From Cryptomeria japonica (lineage: Eukaryota; Streptophyta; Pinopsida; Cupressales; Cupressaceae): a stretch of DNA of 64,000 nt. The stretch lies in NCBI RefSeq assembly GCF_030272615.1, contig NC_081410.1, positions 192,531,619 through 192,595,618 on the forward strand, given 5' to 3'. Both the position numbers and the translations under genes were made by a program. Below the pieces are notes generated by a model. That model made no database searches. It was not told where the DNA came from and saw only the letters and a list, made by a program, of their open reading frames with translations. Within the stretch, counting starts at the first letter, position 1. The number at the start of each line of letters is the position of its first letter. This document shows positions 9,780-22,049 of this stretch, piece by piece.

Positions 9780-12700
9780 GTTTTACAATAATTACATCTT
9801 GAGATAAATATTACCAAAATTAGTCTTCAAGACTTTTAAATCATTCTACCAAGTCTCCAAAAGAGTAGATGTAATCTCTATATGTGTTCGGATCTAGTAT
9901 GCAAGTTCTTCCATGGCATCAAGTGTACTCATCTCTGGTGTAGCCAAAATGGCATCTGTTTCCTTATAACCTCTCTACAAAATTTTTAACTTGGGTACAA
10001 GGTGAGTCTATAACTCTTGCAGTGATTGAGTCCTTTTTACTTGTTTAGCCTTATATGCTTTAAGCTTCTGCTGTATACATATAACTGATCTACCAAAAAT
10101 GGTTGCTGAATCATTTAAGGGGTCAAATGATTCACTCAAAACTTTCATCTCCTATTGCTCTACCTTTTTGGTCTTATCAATATCATCCATAAAAAATGAA
10201 AAGTTGCAAATAGTAGACATAATTTTACCTTTGGTCTTTAATGCTTCTTTGATCAGGTCCATTTTAATGGGTGAACTCACAATACTGGTTCCCACTTTTT
10301 GACCAAGTTTGACACTTAGATGAACATTATGAAAAAACCTTCACTTTCCGACACCTATTTTTAAACTATTAATAATTTGAAGATGTTGTAAAATAGTGAT
10401 TTGTAACATCTTGTTTGTAGATTCTAAATATTATTTTTTCAATTTTTTTTGAATAAAATTTTATTGATTTTTCCATCTCCCTGAAAAAGTAATTTTTTAC
10501 AACAAAAAACATTTGTTAAGAGATGTGCATCCCGAAACGCATAAATTTTTTCTATAAATGATAAAAACTTAATTCTTCTGAATTTTATTTTGTAACATCA
10601 ATACCGAGAGAATGCAGATGGTTTGATAGTGATATGTTGAATATTTTTCATTTTATTAATTTTTGAAGTCTGACGAATTATAATTTAGATATAGGTGTAC
10701 ACTTGAACACATAACTTGTTCTAAATATATCAAAATTCAATTTTAGTTTTTTTTTTAAAAAGAAGACATCAATGCCTAGTGCATAGATATTTTTCAAAAG
10801 TTTTTTGAATTATTTACTATTTTTCCCAATGCATTGAACAAAGAAGTTTATGTTTGGTGAAAAACCTACATTCATAAGAAATAAATTAATGAAATTAAAT
10901 ATATTAAAAATAATACTATTTGTAAAGCTTATAATAAAGACTAAATACTTCAAAAAGAAAAACTTCGAAGTGAATTCATTTCACCCCCCGAAAGCTAATG
11001 TAAAATTAGTTTTTTATCAACATTTTATAGATACAAAGGAGAGTCCATTGCTAATATGATTTAGAAGTAGAGAGGTTCTATCCAAGATATTTTGATCTAA
11101 GAGCCTTTGATCTAACTCTCTTCAATTAATTACTTCAAATGGGACCTCTTAAAGCTTAAATCATTATATTTTAAAAAAAATGTATGATTTCAACAAAAAT
11201 CAGGATGTACCAAAAAGTGGGAACCAACATTAATACATACTCAATTATTTCCTTATCTTGTCTAATAGCAACTTGCCATCTAGCTTCTAGTTTACCATAC
11301 AAACAATCAGGTATTGATCCTTGTAATTCAATTAATTCTTTACTATAATGATTCATATGCCAGACAACTGAATCTTCAATTTGTTTTTTCTCTTCTTCTT
11401 CAAAAATATTATAATTCTTATGTACACCAACCAAAATAACATAATTATTTATATTCTTTAATAATTTGTCAAGTATAGTGGTTTTTGTTACCCGTGGTTT
11501 AACTATTTTAATGGTAGGTGCACCAACCACCTTGGAATTCATACCACTTTCTCTTAATTCCTTCTTACCCCCTTCAGATTCTGTCTCCTCTGCTTCTTCC
11601 TTTGCTGCACCTCTGTGTGCTTGTTCTTTCTTCCTCTTACCGGTAGCTTTAGATGCTTTAGGTTCTTCTGGTGAAATCTCCTTAGCTTTTCTTTTGATTT
11701 GTATTTTTTGTGGAGGAGGGGGCTTCTCCTTAACAACTGCACTCCTTGTTTGTCTGCTAGCGGGTCCACTAGATGTTCCGACCTTCTTTGCTTCAAATCT
11801 TGTTCTTTCTTCCACAATAATTTTTTTTTAAAACCTTGCTGAACGACAAATTGCTCAACTTCTTTTCTAACCTTTTTGGCTATTGCTGGTTTAGCCAACT
11901 CAGAGTGTACCTCTATTGATTTCTCCTTAAAAGTTTCAAACCTAGTTGCACTAGAATCTACCAATGTAGATAGAAGGTGACCAGCATAAGCAATCAAGAT
12001 GTCATCTTCTACCCCATATCTCATGGGCATAACCCACGAGGTTCTAGGGTCTATTGCCTCCATCTAACATGTTTCATTATCAACCATGAAGTAAATAGAA
12101 ACTTCATACCTCTTCACAATATGTTCTAGTATCCTTTCTCTGTTGTGCATTCTCTTTTGGAAATATTTGAAATATCCCTAGATTGTCTTTGTGAAATCAT
12201 TTCCAGGCATCTTGATATTGTTCTTTATTTGTATTATTGTCAGTGTGTCTTTAGACCATTGAAAATCTCCAATACCGGGAAAGAAGTTTTGGAAATAGAA
12301 AAACAAACCAATGATCAGCTATCCAAACTTGAACTTTTATCTCTTATCCTTCTTGATAGGTTCAAGATTCAGCATCAACTGTGCTCTCAAAGTCTCAACA
12401 AGATCATAGTGAGCATTGTCCTTCAAAATACAATAAGTTGTATGGATTGCAGCTTCAGGAATACTATTCATTATGCTCAAATGATAAACCATGTAACCGA
12501 TGACCATAGATGCAAACTTCACCACTGGATCATCAATGTCATTCACAATCATTACTCGACCATCACATTTAGATTTAGTCAATTAGGTAACGTCATCCTT
12601 TGAGATTGATCTTAGAATAGGGACTTCACCAGTTGCCCATAATCTGGTGACAACATGGATGACTTCCTTTGTAATCTTATGCGGTCTATCTAACCACATG

Positions 12701-13033
12701 AATTGATCATGAACTCTTCTCAAAACATATTTGATATTGTCTTCTTCAAAATCATCAAGAAAGTTCAAAGCATGATGAAAACCCTTGTTGATAACCCTTC
12801 TCAATTGGTCCTTTATTACTCCTTGTTCATCACAGAGTGTTCGGTATTGATTGAAAAAGTTCACAAATCCTCCAATTTACAATGAATATATGATCTAATT
12901 TCTTCAACATGCAAAACACATAGGGTACGCTAGATAGGGCTCCAGTTGGATCGGTTTCAATAGATTTATGGGGATGCCTCTTAAATTCCGATCGAGGTCT
13001 TTCAGTAACATCAACAAAGTGTGGTGTATCCAT
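9780..13033 (-). pseudogene. Second ORF of element E, unknown retroelement protein
   Basis: The ATG is at 13031-13033 (MDTPHFVDVTERP). From there a protein can be followed leftward through frameshifts and stops past 12583, 12337, 12063 and 11815 to about 9780. The middle is globular, with motifs VTRLWATGEVPILRS and DGRVMIVNDIDDPVVKF. Then comes a Lys/Glu-rich low-complexity stretch at about 11830-11550, and a helical C-terminal part on the far side of the insert at 10285-11228. I do not recognise it. It has no retroviral protease, integrase, reverse transcriptase or RNase H motif. The position between gag-like ORF and polypurine tract is where pol would lie, so the element seems to carry a different protein there. 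Copia A interrupts the region about 98 bp upstream of the ATG. Confidence 0.5.
10285..11228 (-). other. Insert with 16-bp inverted ends inside the E ORF (transposon or intron)
   Basis: The sequence tggttcccactttttg (10286-10301) is repeated in perfect inverse orientation at 11211-11226, and AT-rich non-coding DNA lies between. Read on the minus strand, the segment starts GT at 11228 and ends AG at 10285. Joining the flanks there keeps the E reading frame open (VLI into VSSPIKMDL). Removing only 10286-11226 breaks the frame; removing 10286-11228 also restores it. It is either a small transposon whose ends act as splice sites or a chance pairing. The acceptor lacks a good pyrimidine tract, so an intron is not certain. 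Confidence 0.45.
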
Positions 13034-13125
13034 TGTGAAAAATCAAACACAGAAATAGATTCTCAGTTAAATACCTTTCAACTTATTTGTAGCTAGGGTT
13101 TCTGATCTGAACGCTCTACTACCGA

Positions 13126-13130
13126 TTCAC
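13126..13130 (+). repeat. Target-site duplication, left copy, copia A
   Basis: ttcac, repeated at 20699-20703. Confidence 0.85.
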
Positions 13131-14597
13131 TGTTGGCATTATAACAGACAAGGAGAGATTGTTGGCATTTCAATAAGGATATTGAGAAGGTTGTTGATGA
13201 ATATGGATATAACTGATTAAGGATGTTTACTATCTTAATATTATTATTTTGTCATTGATATCAAGAAATTGATTTTCTAATTAAGTATGATGTTGCCATA
13301 TCTTAAGAAGTATGATTTGATGAGTATAAAGATGTCGGTAAAAGACACAGAAAGAATGTGATGAATAAGGGGACGAATAAGTTATTCAATGGGTAATGAT
13401 TACCAAGTTAAACAATGATGAGATCATGATGTTTAGATTGTTTTGATATCCTACATATGCTATTGTTTGTAAGGTTAATACTATACTATGTTACCGAGCA
13501 AAGAACCTAGTCGGTAAACCCTAAGGTTATCACTATCAGTTAATGAAGGCGAAATGTCTACCGAGTTGCAACCGAGTAATAACAGAATGCATTGAATGAA
13601 TAAAAGCATTATTTAATGAAGGAAGTTGATGAGCTAGAACAGATTAAATGATTGGTATGCCATGCATGAAGTTTGTTAAAGAATCTATGGCAAAGGAAAA
13701 TCGGTAGGAAGATCTACAGCTCAGATTGAACCGCAATACCCTAGCACAAGCTCCAAGGCAGGGTAAAACATTTTCAGATCGAAGGATACAATGAACCTAG
13801 TCAAGTTTGAAGATCTGATGGCTATGATTGATCATGGGATATGTGATCAAGGAGATTAAGCGGTTGGCAAATTGTTTATAAATAAGGAACTATTGATAAA
13901 CAATGTATGCGGGCAAGTGTATGCACAGGGATGCTACACAGTGTTTACCGAGCACAAAAGCTTGAAGACCTGTTTGAGAAATAGAGTATAGAGCCCAACA
14001 GAAGAACAAGATAAGTCCTATGACTAGATTGTATTGAGCAAATAAGAATCTGCTTTAGCATTTTTAGATGTGAAGTTGCAGATAGATTGTATTATTGTTA
14101 TTTTTTAAAGTGACAAAAAATCTCTTAACTGAGTGGACTTAACAGTCTTATTTGTAAATCCTCTAGCAAGGTGAAATTCTTATTAAGTGTTTGAAATCCT
14201 CTGACAAGGTCACTTCTAACAAGGTGAAGATCCTAACAGATATGAGGGAAATCCCTTAACCGGGTCACATCTAGCAATGTGTTTGTAATCTTTAACAGGA
14301 TTTGCTTTTAACCAAGCATACTCTAGAAGAGTATATTTCTTAGTGGGTCCGAATTCCCATAGTGGTTTTTCCCTATTTGGGTTTCCACATTAAATCTGGT
14401 GTTATATGTTTTGTGATCTTATCTTCTTATGAGTTTGCATGCTTTACAGTTTTTTGCATGCTTTACAGTTTTTCTAATAAGGTTACCGAGGTTGAATCTG
14501 TTGAATGTATTGAAAAATTAAGTTTGTATGATTCACCCCCCCCCTCTCATCTTATTAGCTTGGCATCTGTACTTAACAATTAGTATCAAAACTATGA
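13131..14597 (+). repeat. 5' LTR of copia A
   Basis: 1467 bp, starting tgttggcatt and ending aactatga (the 3' LTR ends actatca). A run of nine C lies at 14536-14544 in the attcac-Cn-tctcat motif. A short duplication of gcatgctttacagttttt near 14437-14474 is absent from the 3' LTR. Confidence 0.9.
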
Positions 14598-14599
14598 AT

Positions 14600-14611
14600 T
14601 GGTATCAGAGC
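14600..14611 (+). promoter_or_regulatory. Primer-binding site of copia A
   Basis: tggtatcagagc, the standard complement of the 3' end of plant initiator tRNA-Met, two bases after the LTR. Confidence 0.93.
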
Positions 14612-14661
14612 TTTGGACTCCGGAAGAAAAGTTTAAAGGTACTTGAGGCAAAGATCCAAAG

Positions 14662-17600
14662 ATGTATAAGAGGAATGCACTGAAGCTGAACAAGTCAAGT
14701 TTCTCTACATGGCAGAAAAGGATGAAGCTGCACCTATCAAGAGTTGGAGAATATGTTGTATATTATCTGGAGAATGATTTCATCACACCGAGCACCTATC
14801 CATTGACAATGGAAGAGATAAAGGCAAAGCAAGAACATATCTAAGCAATGATTGAAATAACATCTGCATTGACCGACTTAGAGTTTAATGATCTAGAAGG
14901 CTACAATGATGCAAAGGCAATGTGGGACAAGCTCATATCTATGTATGGTGGAGATGAACATGTTCAAAGAGCAAAAGTGGATAGTCTAAGAGGACAACTT
15001 GAATCTATGAGGATGAATGAAGGTGAGAACATAACCCAGTACAGTACAAGGTTAAAAGAGATTGTCAATCAAATCAAAGGAGCAGGTGGAACTATTGAAG
15101 AAAAGGATATAACAAGTAAGTTGTTAAGAACCCTCCTACCAGCTTATGCAATCTGAGTCTCTGCAATCAATGAATTGAGGTCTGTACCCAATATGCTAGT
15201 TTATTTAGATGCTACTATCGATAAGCTACATGCATTTGAGTTAAGTAATTTTGATAATAGTGTGTCATCAGTAAATAAAGTAGAATCTGCTTTCAGTTCT
15301 TTTCATATTGGTGAATCTGATGATTACAATGATAAAGAGTATAAGTATTCTGAAGGGGATCACAGTGGAGCAAGTGAGAGATTTTGCAAGAACATGGAAA
15401 AAGTGTACAAACTGTATGAGGAAATCAAGAAGCAAGAAGAGTTTGAAGCACTACTAGCCAAAAGGTTACCAAGAGGCAAAGGCAAGTATAAAGGAAAACT
15501 ACCTTTGAAATGTTTCAATTGTGATAAGATAGGACATATGGCCTCAAACTGTCTTGACAGAGAATCTAGTGAAAAGAGAGATTACCGAGATCACAGATAG
15601 AAAGATAATCATTACAGAGGACACTGAGACTTCAGAAGAAGAGATAGAAAGTCATGCTTAATGGGTGATGAGGAATCTAGTGATGATAAATCAGATGAAA
15701 CTGATACAGAGGAAGTTGTTTATGTGGCTATCAAGGATGGATCAGATGAAGAAAGGTACGAAGAAAAAGCCGTACTATCTCAAATTAGTAAAAATGATTC
15801 TTGGATCATAGATAGTGGATGCTCACATCACATGACAGGTGATAAACACAAGTTTGTTATATTAGAAGATTATGAAGGAGGTTATGTAAGATTTGGAAAT
15901 GATGCACCATGTCTAGTAAAAGGTAAAGGATCCATAACACTTCTTGACAATGCTAAATGTAATGATTTTTATTGGGTTGAAGGATTGAAATAAAATTTGT
16001 TGAGTGTAGCACAGCTAAACAACATAGTTTACTGAATAGAATTTTATAAAGGAATTGTCAAAGTTCATGACAAGCATGGAAAGTTAGCTGCTACCGGGAC
16101 ACAAACAAAAGGTAACACATTTCACCTTGACTCAACTCAGAATAAGTGTCTATATGCAAAGATAGATGATACCTGGTTATGGCATAAAAGATTTTGTCAT
16201 GTAAATTTTGATAATCTGATCAAAATAAGCAAGAAGCACCAAGTAAGAGGTCTACTGAGTCTTGAAAAACTTGAGAATACTATGTGTTGAGGATGCCAGA
16301 TGGGTAAGATGACAAGATCAATCTTTACAAGTAAGTCCTACACTTCTAAGGGAATTTTAGATCTTGTGCACACTGATCTTTGTGGTCCTATGAAAGTTCA
16401 GAGTTGTTATGGTGATAAATATTTGATATTATATGTGGATGATTACTCAAGGATGATGTCAGTTATGTTTTTAAAAGAAAAATCAGAAGCTTTTCAAATG
16501 TTTAAATGTTACAAGGCAAGAGTTGACAATGAAACAGGAAGACAACTGAAATGTCTTAGATCAGATAGAGGAGGAGAATTTACATCTGATGAGTTCAACT
16601 TATTCTGCAATGATCATGGTATAAAAAGACAAGTCTCTACATCGAGAACTCCACAACAAAATGGAATTGCTGAGAGAAGAAATAGATCTATTGTGGATTG
16701 TGCCAGAACCCTGATGATTGAAAAGAAAGTGTCAAAAACATTTTGGAGAGAAGCAATAAGCACGACAGTTTACACCCTGAACCAAGTACAATTGAAGAAA
16801 GGAACTTTGAAGACACCATATGAGATCTGGTATGACAAGAAACCTAATGTAAGTTACTTCAAAATCTTTGGAAGTAGATGCTATGTTCACAAAGATGATA
16901 GAAATGGCAAGTTTGATCAGAAAAGTGAAGAAGGAACATTTCTTGGTTATTCTTCTAGAAGCAAAGCATTTAAATGTCTGATCAAATCATCTAACAAAAT
17001 AGTAGAAAGTGCAAATGTGAAAATTGATGAATTTGCAGAAAGAAATAATGAAGGAAATTCCAAGGAACCAGAAGATTATGATGAATTTGTCTATGTTCAA
17101 CCGACAAGTCTTACTGAGAGAACTGTTGAAGAAAATGAAGAGAATATCCAGTTACCAAGTGATGAAGAAGATCATACAGAGCCTACCGAGCCTGTATTAG
17201 CCAAGTATGTCAAAAGACATCATGCATCAAGTCAGATTATAGGAGATAAGGATGATCCAGTGATGACAAGGAATAAACTGAGACAGAACACATGTCTGAT
17301 ATCTGAAGTTGAACCGATAATAGTGAAAGAGGCATTTAACAGTGAAGATTGGATAAATTCTATGACAGAAGAGATTGATCAAATCAAGAAGAATGACTCA
17401 TGGACACTGGTCCCAAGACCAAAGGACAAAAATGTAATCGGTACAAAGTGGATTTTCAGAAATAAGCTGATTGAAAAAGGTGAGGTCATTAGAAATAAAG
17501 CAAGACTAGTTTGCAAAGGTTATGCTCAAGAAGAGGGAATTGATTATGGTGAAACTTTTGCACTTGTGGCAAGACTTGAAGGAGTAAGAACATTGCTGGC

Positions 17601-18844
17601 ATATGTTGCTTACAAGAATTTCAAGGTATATCAAATGGATGTCAAATCTGCATTTCTGAATGGTATATTAGAAGAAGAAGTTTATATTGAACAACCTGAA
17701 GGATTTGTTGAAGACAAGAATAATGATCAGGTATGTAAATTGAAAAAAGCATTATATGGTTTGAAACAAGCACCTAGCGCATGGTATGAGAGACTGCACT
17801 CTTATTTGATCAAGATTGGTTTTATAAGAACTATTGAAAATAGTAACATGTACATGAAGAATGATGAAAATGGAATACTGATCTCAGCCATATTTGTTGA
17901 TGATATTATCTTTTGTGGGAATGATTCTCTATGCAAAAACTTTGGAAATGAAATGAGCAAAGAATTTGAGATGTCATTAATCGGTGCGATAAAGTATTTT
18001 ATAGGTTTATAGATACTGCAAATGAAAGATGAGATTTTCATTACTCAATCCAAGTACATAAAGGAAATTTTGAAGAAATGGAATGGAGGATTCAAAACCA
18101 ACAAGTACTCCTATAACTACCAACTGTAAATTATCAAAGAATGATGAATCTACATCTGTTGATGAGACACTTTACTGATCTATGATTGGAAAGTTATAAT
18201 ATGTTGTTCACAGTAGGCCAGACATAGCACATGCAGTAGGTATAGTTGCAAGATTTTCTGTAGATCCCAAGGAAACACACATGACAACAATCAAGAGAAT
18301 TTCCAGATACCTGAAAGGCACTGAAGATTATGGCTTAGTATATAACAAGAGAAATGATTTTGATTTAAAAGTTTATATTGATGATGATTGGGCAGGCAAC
18401 ATTGATGACAGAAAAAGCACAAGTGGAGGAGCTTTCTTTTTAGGAGAAAGACTAGTAAGTTGGCTTAGCAAGAAACAAGGATGTGTTTCACAATCAACAG
18501 CAGAAGCTAAATATGTTGCTGTAGCATTGAATTGTACCAATATAGCATGGATCAAACAACTATTGGAAGGTATAAATGAGCAAGTTACCAAGCCGGTAAC
18601 TATATTCTGTGACAATACTAGTGCCATAAATATTTCAAAGAATCCTGTTATGCACTCTAAGACAAAGCACATCTCTATCAAATATCATTATCTTAGAGAA
18701 GAAGTTCAAGAGAAGAAAGTGGTGTTGGAGTATGTTAGCACAAAGGAACAAACTGCAGATATCTTCACCAAGCCACTTCCAAGGGACACTTTTGAGTATC
18801 TCAGAAGTAAGTTAGGGGTTCTACCCCTATCTTTCATTCACTGA
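14662..18844 (+). pseudogene. Copia gag-pol polyprotein, element A
   Basis: This would be the structural and replication polyprotein of a copia element. Domains in order: a gag (UBN2-like) domain from 14662; a zinc knuckle CFNCDKIGHMASNC at 15511-15552; an aspartic protease with the DSG triad at 15811-15819; integrase with [21 protein letters not shown] and [10 protein letters not shown] (about 16360-16690); reverse transcriptase with FVDDIIF near 17893-17914; and RNase H from 18281 (YIDDDWAGNIDDRKSTSGG, then TAEAKYVA and CDNTSAI). One frame is kept from 14662 to 18012, broken only by stops such as 15157-15159, 15598-15600 and 18010-18012. A frameshift near 18070-18110 moves the rest one frame. 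It cannot make an intact polyprotein. Confidence 0.92.
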
Positions 18845-19224
18845 CCGAGTTCAGTGAAAGCATCAATTCGATGACTCTACAGAATATCTATCAGGAGTTG
18901 ATGCTGATTTACAAACTTTAGGAGGTTTTCTAAAGGTGTGCAGGAAACATTACAAGGAACAGGAATTGAAGACAAAATTCTCTGACCGAGACTAAGTTGA
19001 CACATAACAGCAGGAGATCACTTCACATAGGAAGAAATTATGTTTTAGTTTTCTTTTTGGCATTGTTGTCAAAGAGGGAGAAGACTGAAGAAAATGGGGA
19101 GAAGACTAATGTATGGGGGAGAAGACTGATGATAGGGGGAGAGCATTGATGAAATCTGAGCAATCAATCACAACAATCTGAATTTGAATCAATTACGTCA
19201 AATCAATTGGTTTTTCCATCAATG

Positions 19225-19238
19225 CCAAAGGGGGAGAT
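19225..19238 (+). promoter_or_regulatory. Polypurine tract of copia A
   Basis: ccaaagggggagat directly before the 3' LTR; plus-strand primer site. Confidence 0.85.
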
Positions 19239-20698
19239 TGTTGGCATTATAACAGACAAGGAGAGATTGTTGGCATTTCAATAAGGATATTGAGAAGGTT
19301 GTTGACGATTATGGATATAACTGATTAAGGATGTTTATTGTCTTAATATTATTATTTTGTCATTGATATCAAGAAATTGATTTTCTAATTAAGTATGATG
19401 TTGCCATATCTTAAGAAGTATGATTTGATGAGTATAAAGATGTCGGTAAAAGACACAGAAAGAATGTGATAAATAAGGGGAGGAATAAGTTATTCAATGG
19501 GCAATGATTACTAAGTTAGACAATGATGAGATCTTGATGTTTAGATTATTTTGATATCCTACATATGCTATTGTTTGTAAGGTTAATACTATACTATGTT
19601 ACCGAGCAAAGAACCTAGTCAGTAAACCCTAAGGTTATCGCTATCGGTTAATGAAGGCGGAATGTCTACCGAGTTGCAACCGAGTAATAACAAAATGCAT
19701 TGAATGACTAAAAGCATTATTTAATGAAGCTGATGAGTTGGAACTGATTAAATGATTGGTATGTCGTGCATGAAGTTTGTTAAAGAATCTATGGCAAAGG
19801 AAAATTGGCAGGAAGATCTACAGCTCAGATTGAACCGCAATACCCTAGCACAAGTTCCAAGAAATGTATGCAAGTTCCAAGGCAGGGTAAAACATTTTCA
19901 GATCGAAGGATACATTGAACCTGGTCAAGTTTAAAGATTTGACGGCTATGATTGATCATGGGATATGTGATCAAGGAGATTAAGCGGTTGGCAAATTGTT
20001 TATAAATAAGGAACTATTGATAAACAATGTATGTGGGCAAGTGTATGCACAGGGATGCTACATAGTGATTACCGAGCATAGAAGCTTGAAGACCTGTTTG
20101 AATAATAGAGTATAGAGCCCAGCAGATGAACAAGATAAGTCCTATTGTATTGAGCAAATAAGAATCTGCTTTAGTATTTTGGATGTGAAGTTGTAGATAG
20201 ATTTTTATTACTATTATTTTGTGAAGTGACAGAAAATCTCTTAACCGAATGGACTTAACAGTTTTATTTGTAAAACCCTCTAGCAAGGTGACATTTTGAT
20301 TGAGTGTTTAAAATCCTTTAACAAGGTCACTTCTAACAAGGTGAAGATCCTAACAGATCTGAGGGAAATCCCTTAACCGGGTCACATCTAGCAATGTGTT
20401 TGTAATCTTTAACAGGATTTGCTTTTAATCGAGCATACTCTAGAAGAGTTTATTTCCTAGTGGGTCTGAAATCCCATAATGGTTTTTCCCTATTTGGGTT
20501 TCCACGTTAAATCTGGTGTTATATGTTTTGTGATCTTATCTATTTATGAGTTTGAATGCTTTACAATTTTTCTGATAAGGTTACCAAGGTTGAATCTGTC
20601 GAATATATTGAAGATTAAGTTTGTATGATTCACCCCCCCCCCCCCTCTCATCTTATTAGCTTGGCATCTGTACTTAACAATTAGTATCAAAACTATCA
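19239..20698 (+). repeat. 3' LTR of copia A
   Basis: 1460 bp, tgttggcatt to aactatca. It carries 13 C in the C-tract (nine in the 5' LTR) and a roughly 21-bp insertion near 19860, gaaatgtatgcaagttcc, that is absent from the 5' LTR. Confidence 0.9.
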
Positions 20699-20703
20699 TT
20701 CAC
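20699..20703 (+). repeat. Target-site duplication, right copy, copia A
   Basis: ttcac, matching 13126-13130. Confidence 0.85.
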
Positions 20704-20827
20704 TTCTTCTCAAATCTTCACAATCCGCTATCAAATTCACTAAAGTAACAAAAAAATTCTCTTATGTACTTCCGTTGCTCTCCAAATCTTCTCTTGAAAA
20801 TGGGTGGCTGCAAGAAGTTGAGTCCCA

Positions 20828-22049
20828 CTTTTGGGCAAAAACTGGAAGTGTTTTCTCTTTTTTTCAAAATTTTTATCAATTGATGTCAACATTTGAGGCA
20901 CTTAGAGATTGAATCTCAAAAAACTTAAGTTATTGAAAATCTACTACTTAGAGTGTACTTTTCAAATATGTAATTTACTTCAATACCCACATGGTAGAAA
21001 TCAAATTTTAGTATGCATGTTTAAAAACCACTTTTTCAAAATGCCTATTTCAGGACCATTCCACACATGTACGACCACCATTTTTTGACGCAAATAAATA
21101 AATTTTGACAAATCCTTCAGGGAAACGATACGTAAGACATGAAATATTGATGAGAATAGTTTTGCTTTTTTTTTTATTGAAGATATTTTTTTGTTAATTT
21201 TTAATTGAAAATAAAATACATTTTCAAAACATAAGGTGTACGACCACCATAATTTGATGAAAATTTCATATTTAGAAAAAAAAATTAATCTTCAAAAGAA
21301 TTGTATGTAGAGATGTCATATAATTTATTTTTATAAAAATATACAAACAAAAATGTTATTGAAGTTTTACCGAACCTCAATTTTTTAGGTTTACGTACCA
21401 CTCTTGACTAATAAATAATGCAAAAATAGTAAAAATAATCTTATCACTATGAATTTTACATTTTTGAAATCAATACATTGGGAAATCTAATGGGTTTTCG
21501 TTTCATCAAAAAATTAGGCCAAGGCACAAATTTGATATTTTTTGCCTTAGCCATTTTTTTGGAGGTCCAAGCAGAGGCTTGGTCCCACCAAGCCTAAACC
21601 GAAGCGAAAACAAGGTAGGGGGTTGTTTCCCACTCCAAATTTTATGAAACGGGCGCCTATTTCGCTTTGTACCGTTGAAAGCAAAATGGGTAGCCATTTT
21701 TAGAAATGTGTACCCAATTTGAAAATATTCAAATAATGAACGACTGTTTCTTAAAAGATCCATTGGGCAAAAAACTGGCCCACAAGGACAAATTTCAATG
21801 ATTGAATGATTATTCAATCATTATCCAATAGGTTTGATCTACAGAGAGAATATTTTGTTAAATAATTCTCTTTTCTTGTCTTGTTATCGATTTGACAAGG
21901 ATATCCATTCCAATTTGAATTTTGGTGTAGCCATAGGATCAAATCGACACAAAAAGAGGTGAAGGAAGGTTCTAATAGCTGAAGACATTGAAGCAAATAG
22001 AGAGAAGGAGGCAAAACATCAATGAGAAAGAAGAGCAAGAGTTAAACAA
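20828..22049. other. Left non-coding part of T
   Basis: AT-rich, with no convincing ORF. The sequence at 21640-21722 (gggcgcc, aaaatgggtagccattttt, gtgtaccca) resembles 38273-38310 near the other side of the block. This may be promoter or subterminal sequence of T. Confidence 0.4.

Larger units (their letters stand above)
13131..20698 (+). mobile_element. Ty1/copia retrotransposon A, complete but inactive
   Basis: This 7568-bp element has both LTRs, a primer-binding site, a gag-pol relic, a polypurine tract and 5-bp duplications. Gag, protease, integrase, reverse transcriptase and RNase H occur in the copia order. About 11 differences were counted by eye in the first 310 bp of the two LTRs. 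It lies in the 5' untranslated region of the second ORF of E, on the opposite strand. Confidence 0.92.

Noticed and set aside
11466-11831. Plus-strand 121-codon ORF
   Set aside because: Shadow of the Lys/Glu-rich part of the minus-strand E ORF, which has the better-supported reading.
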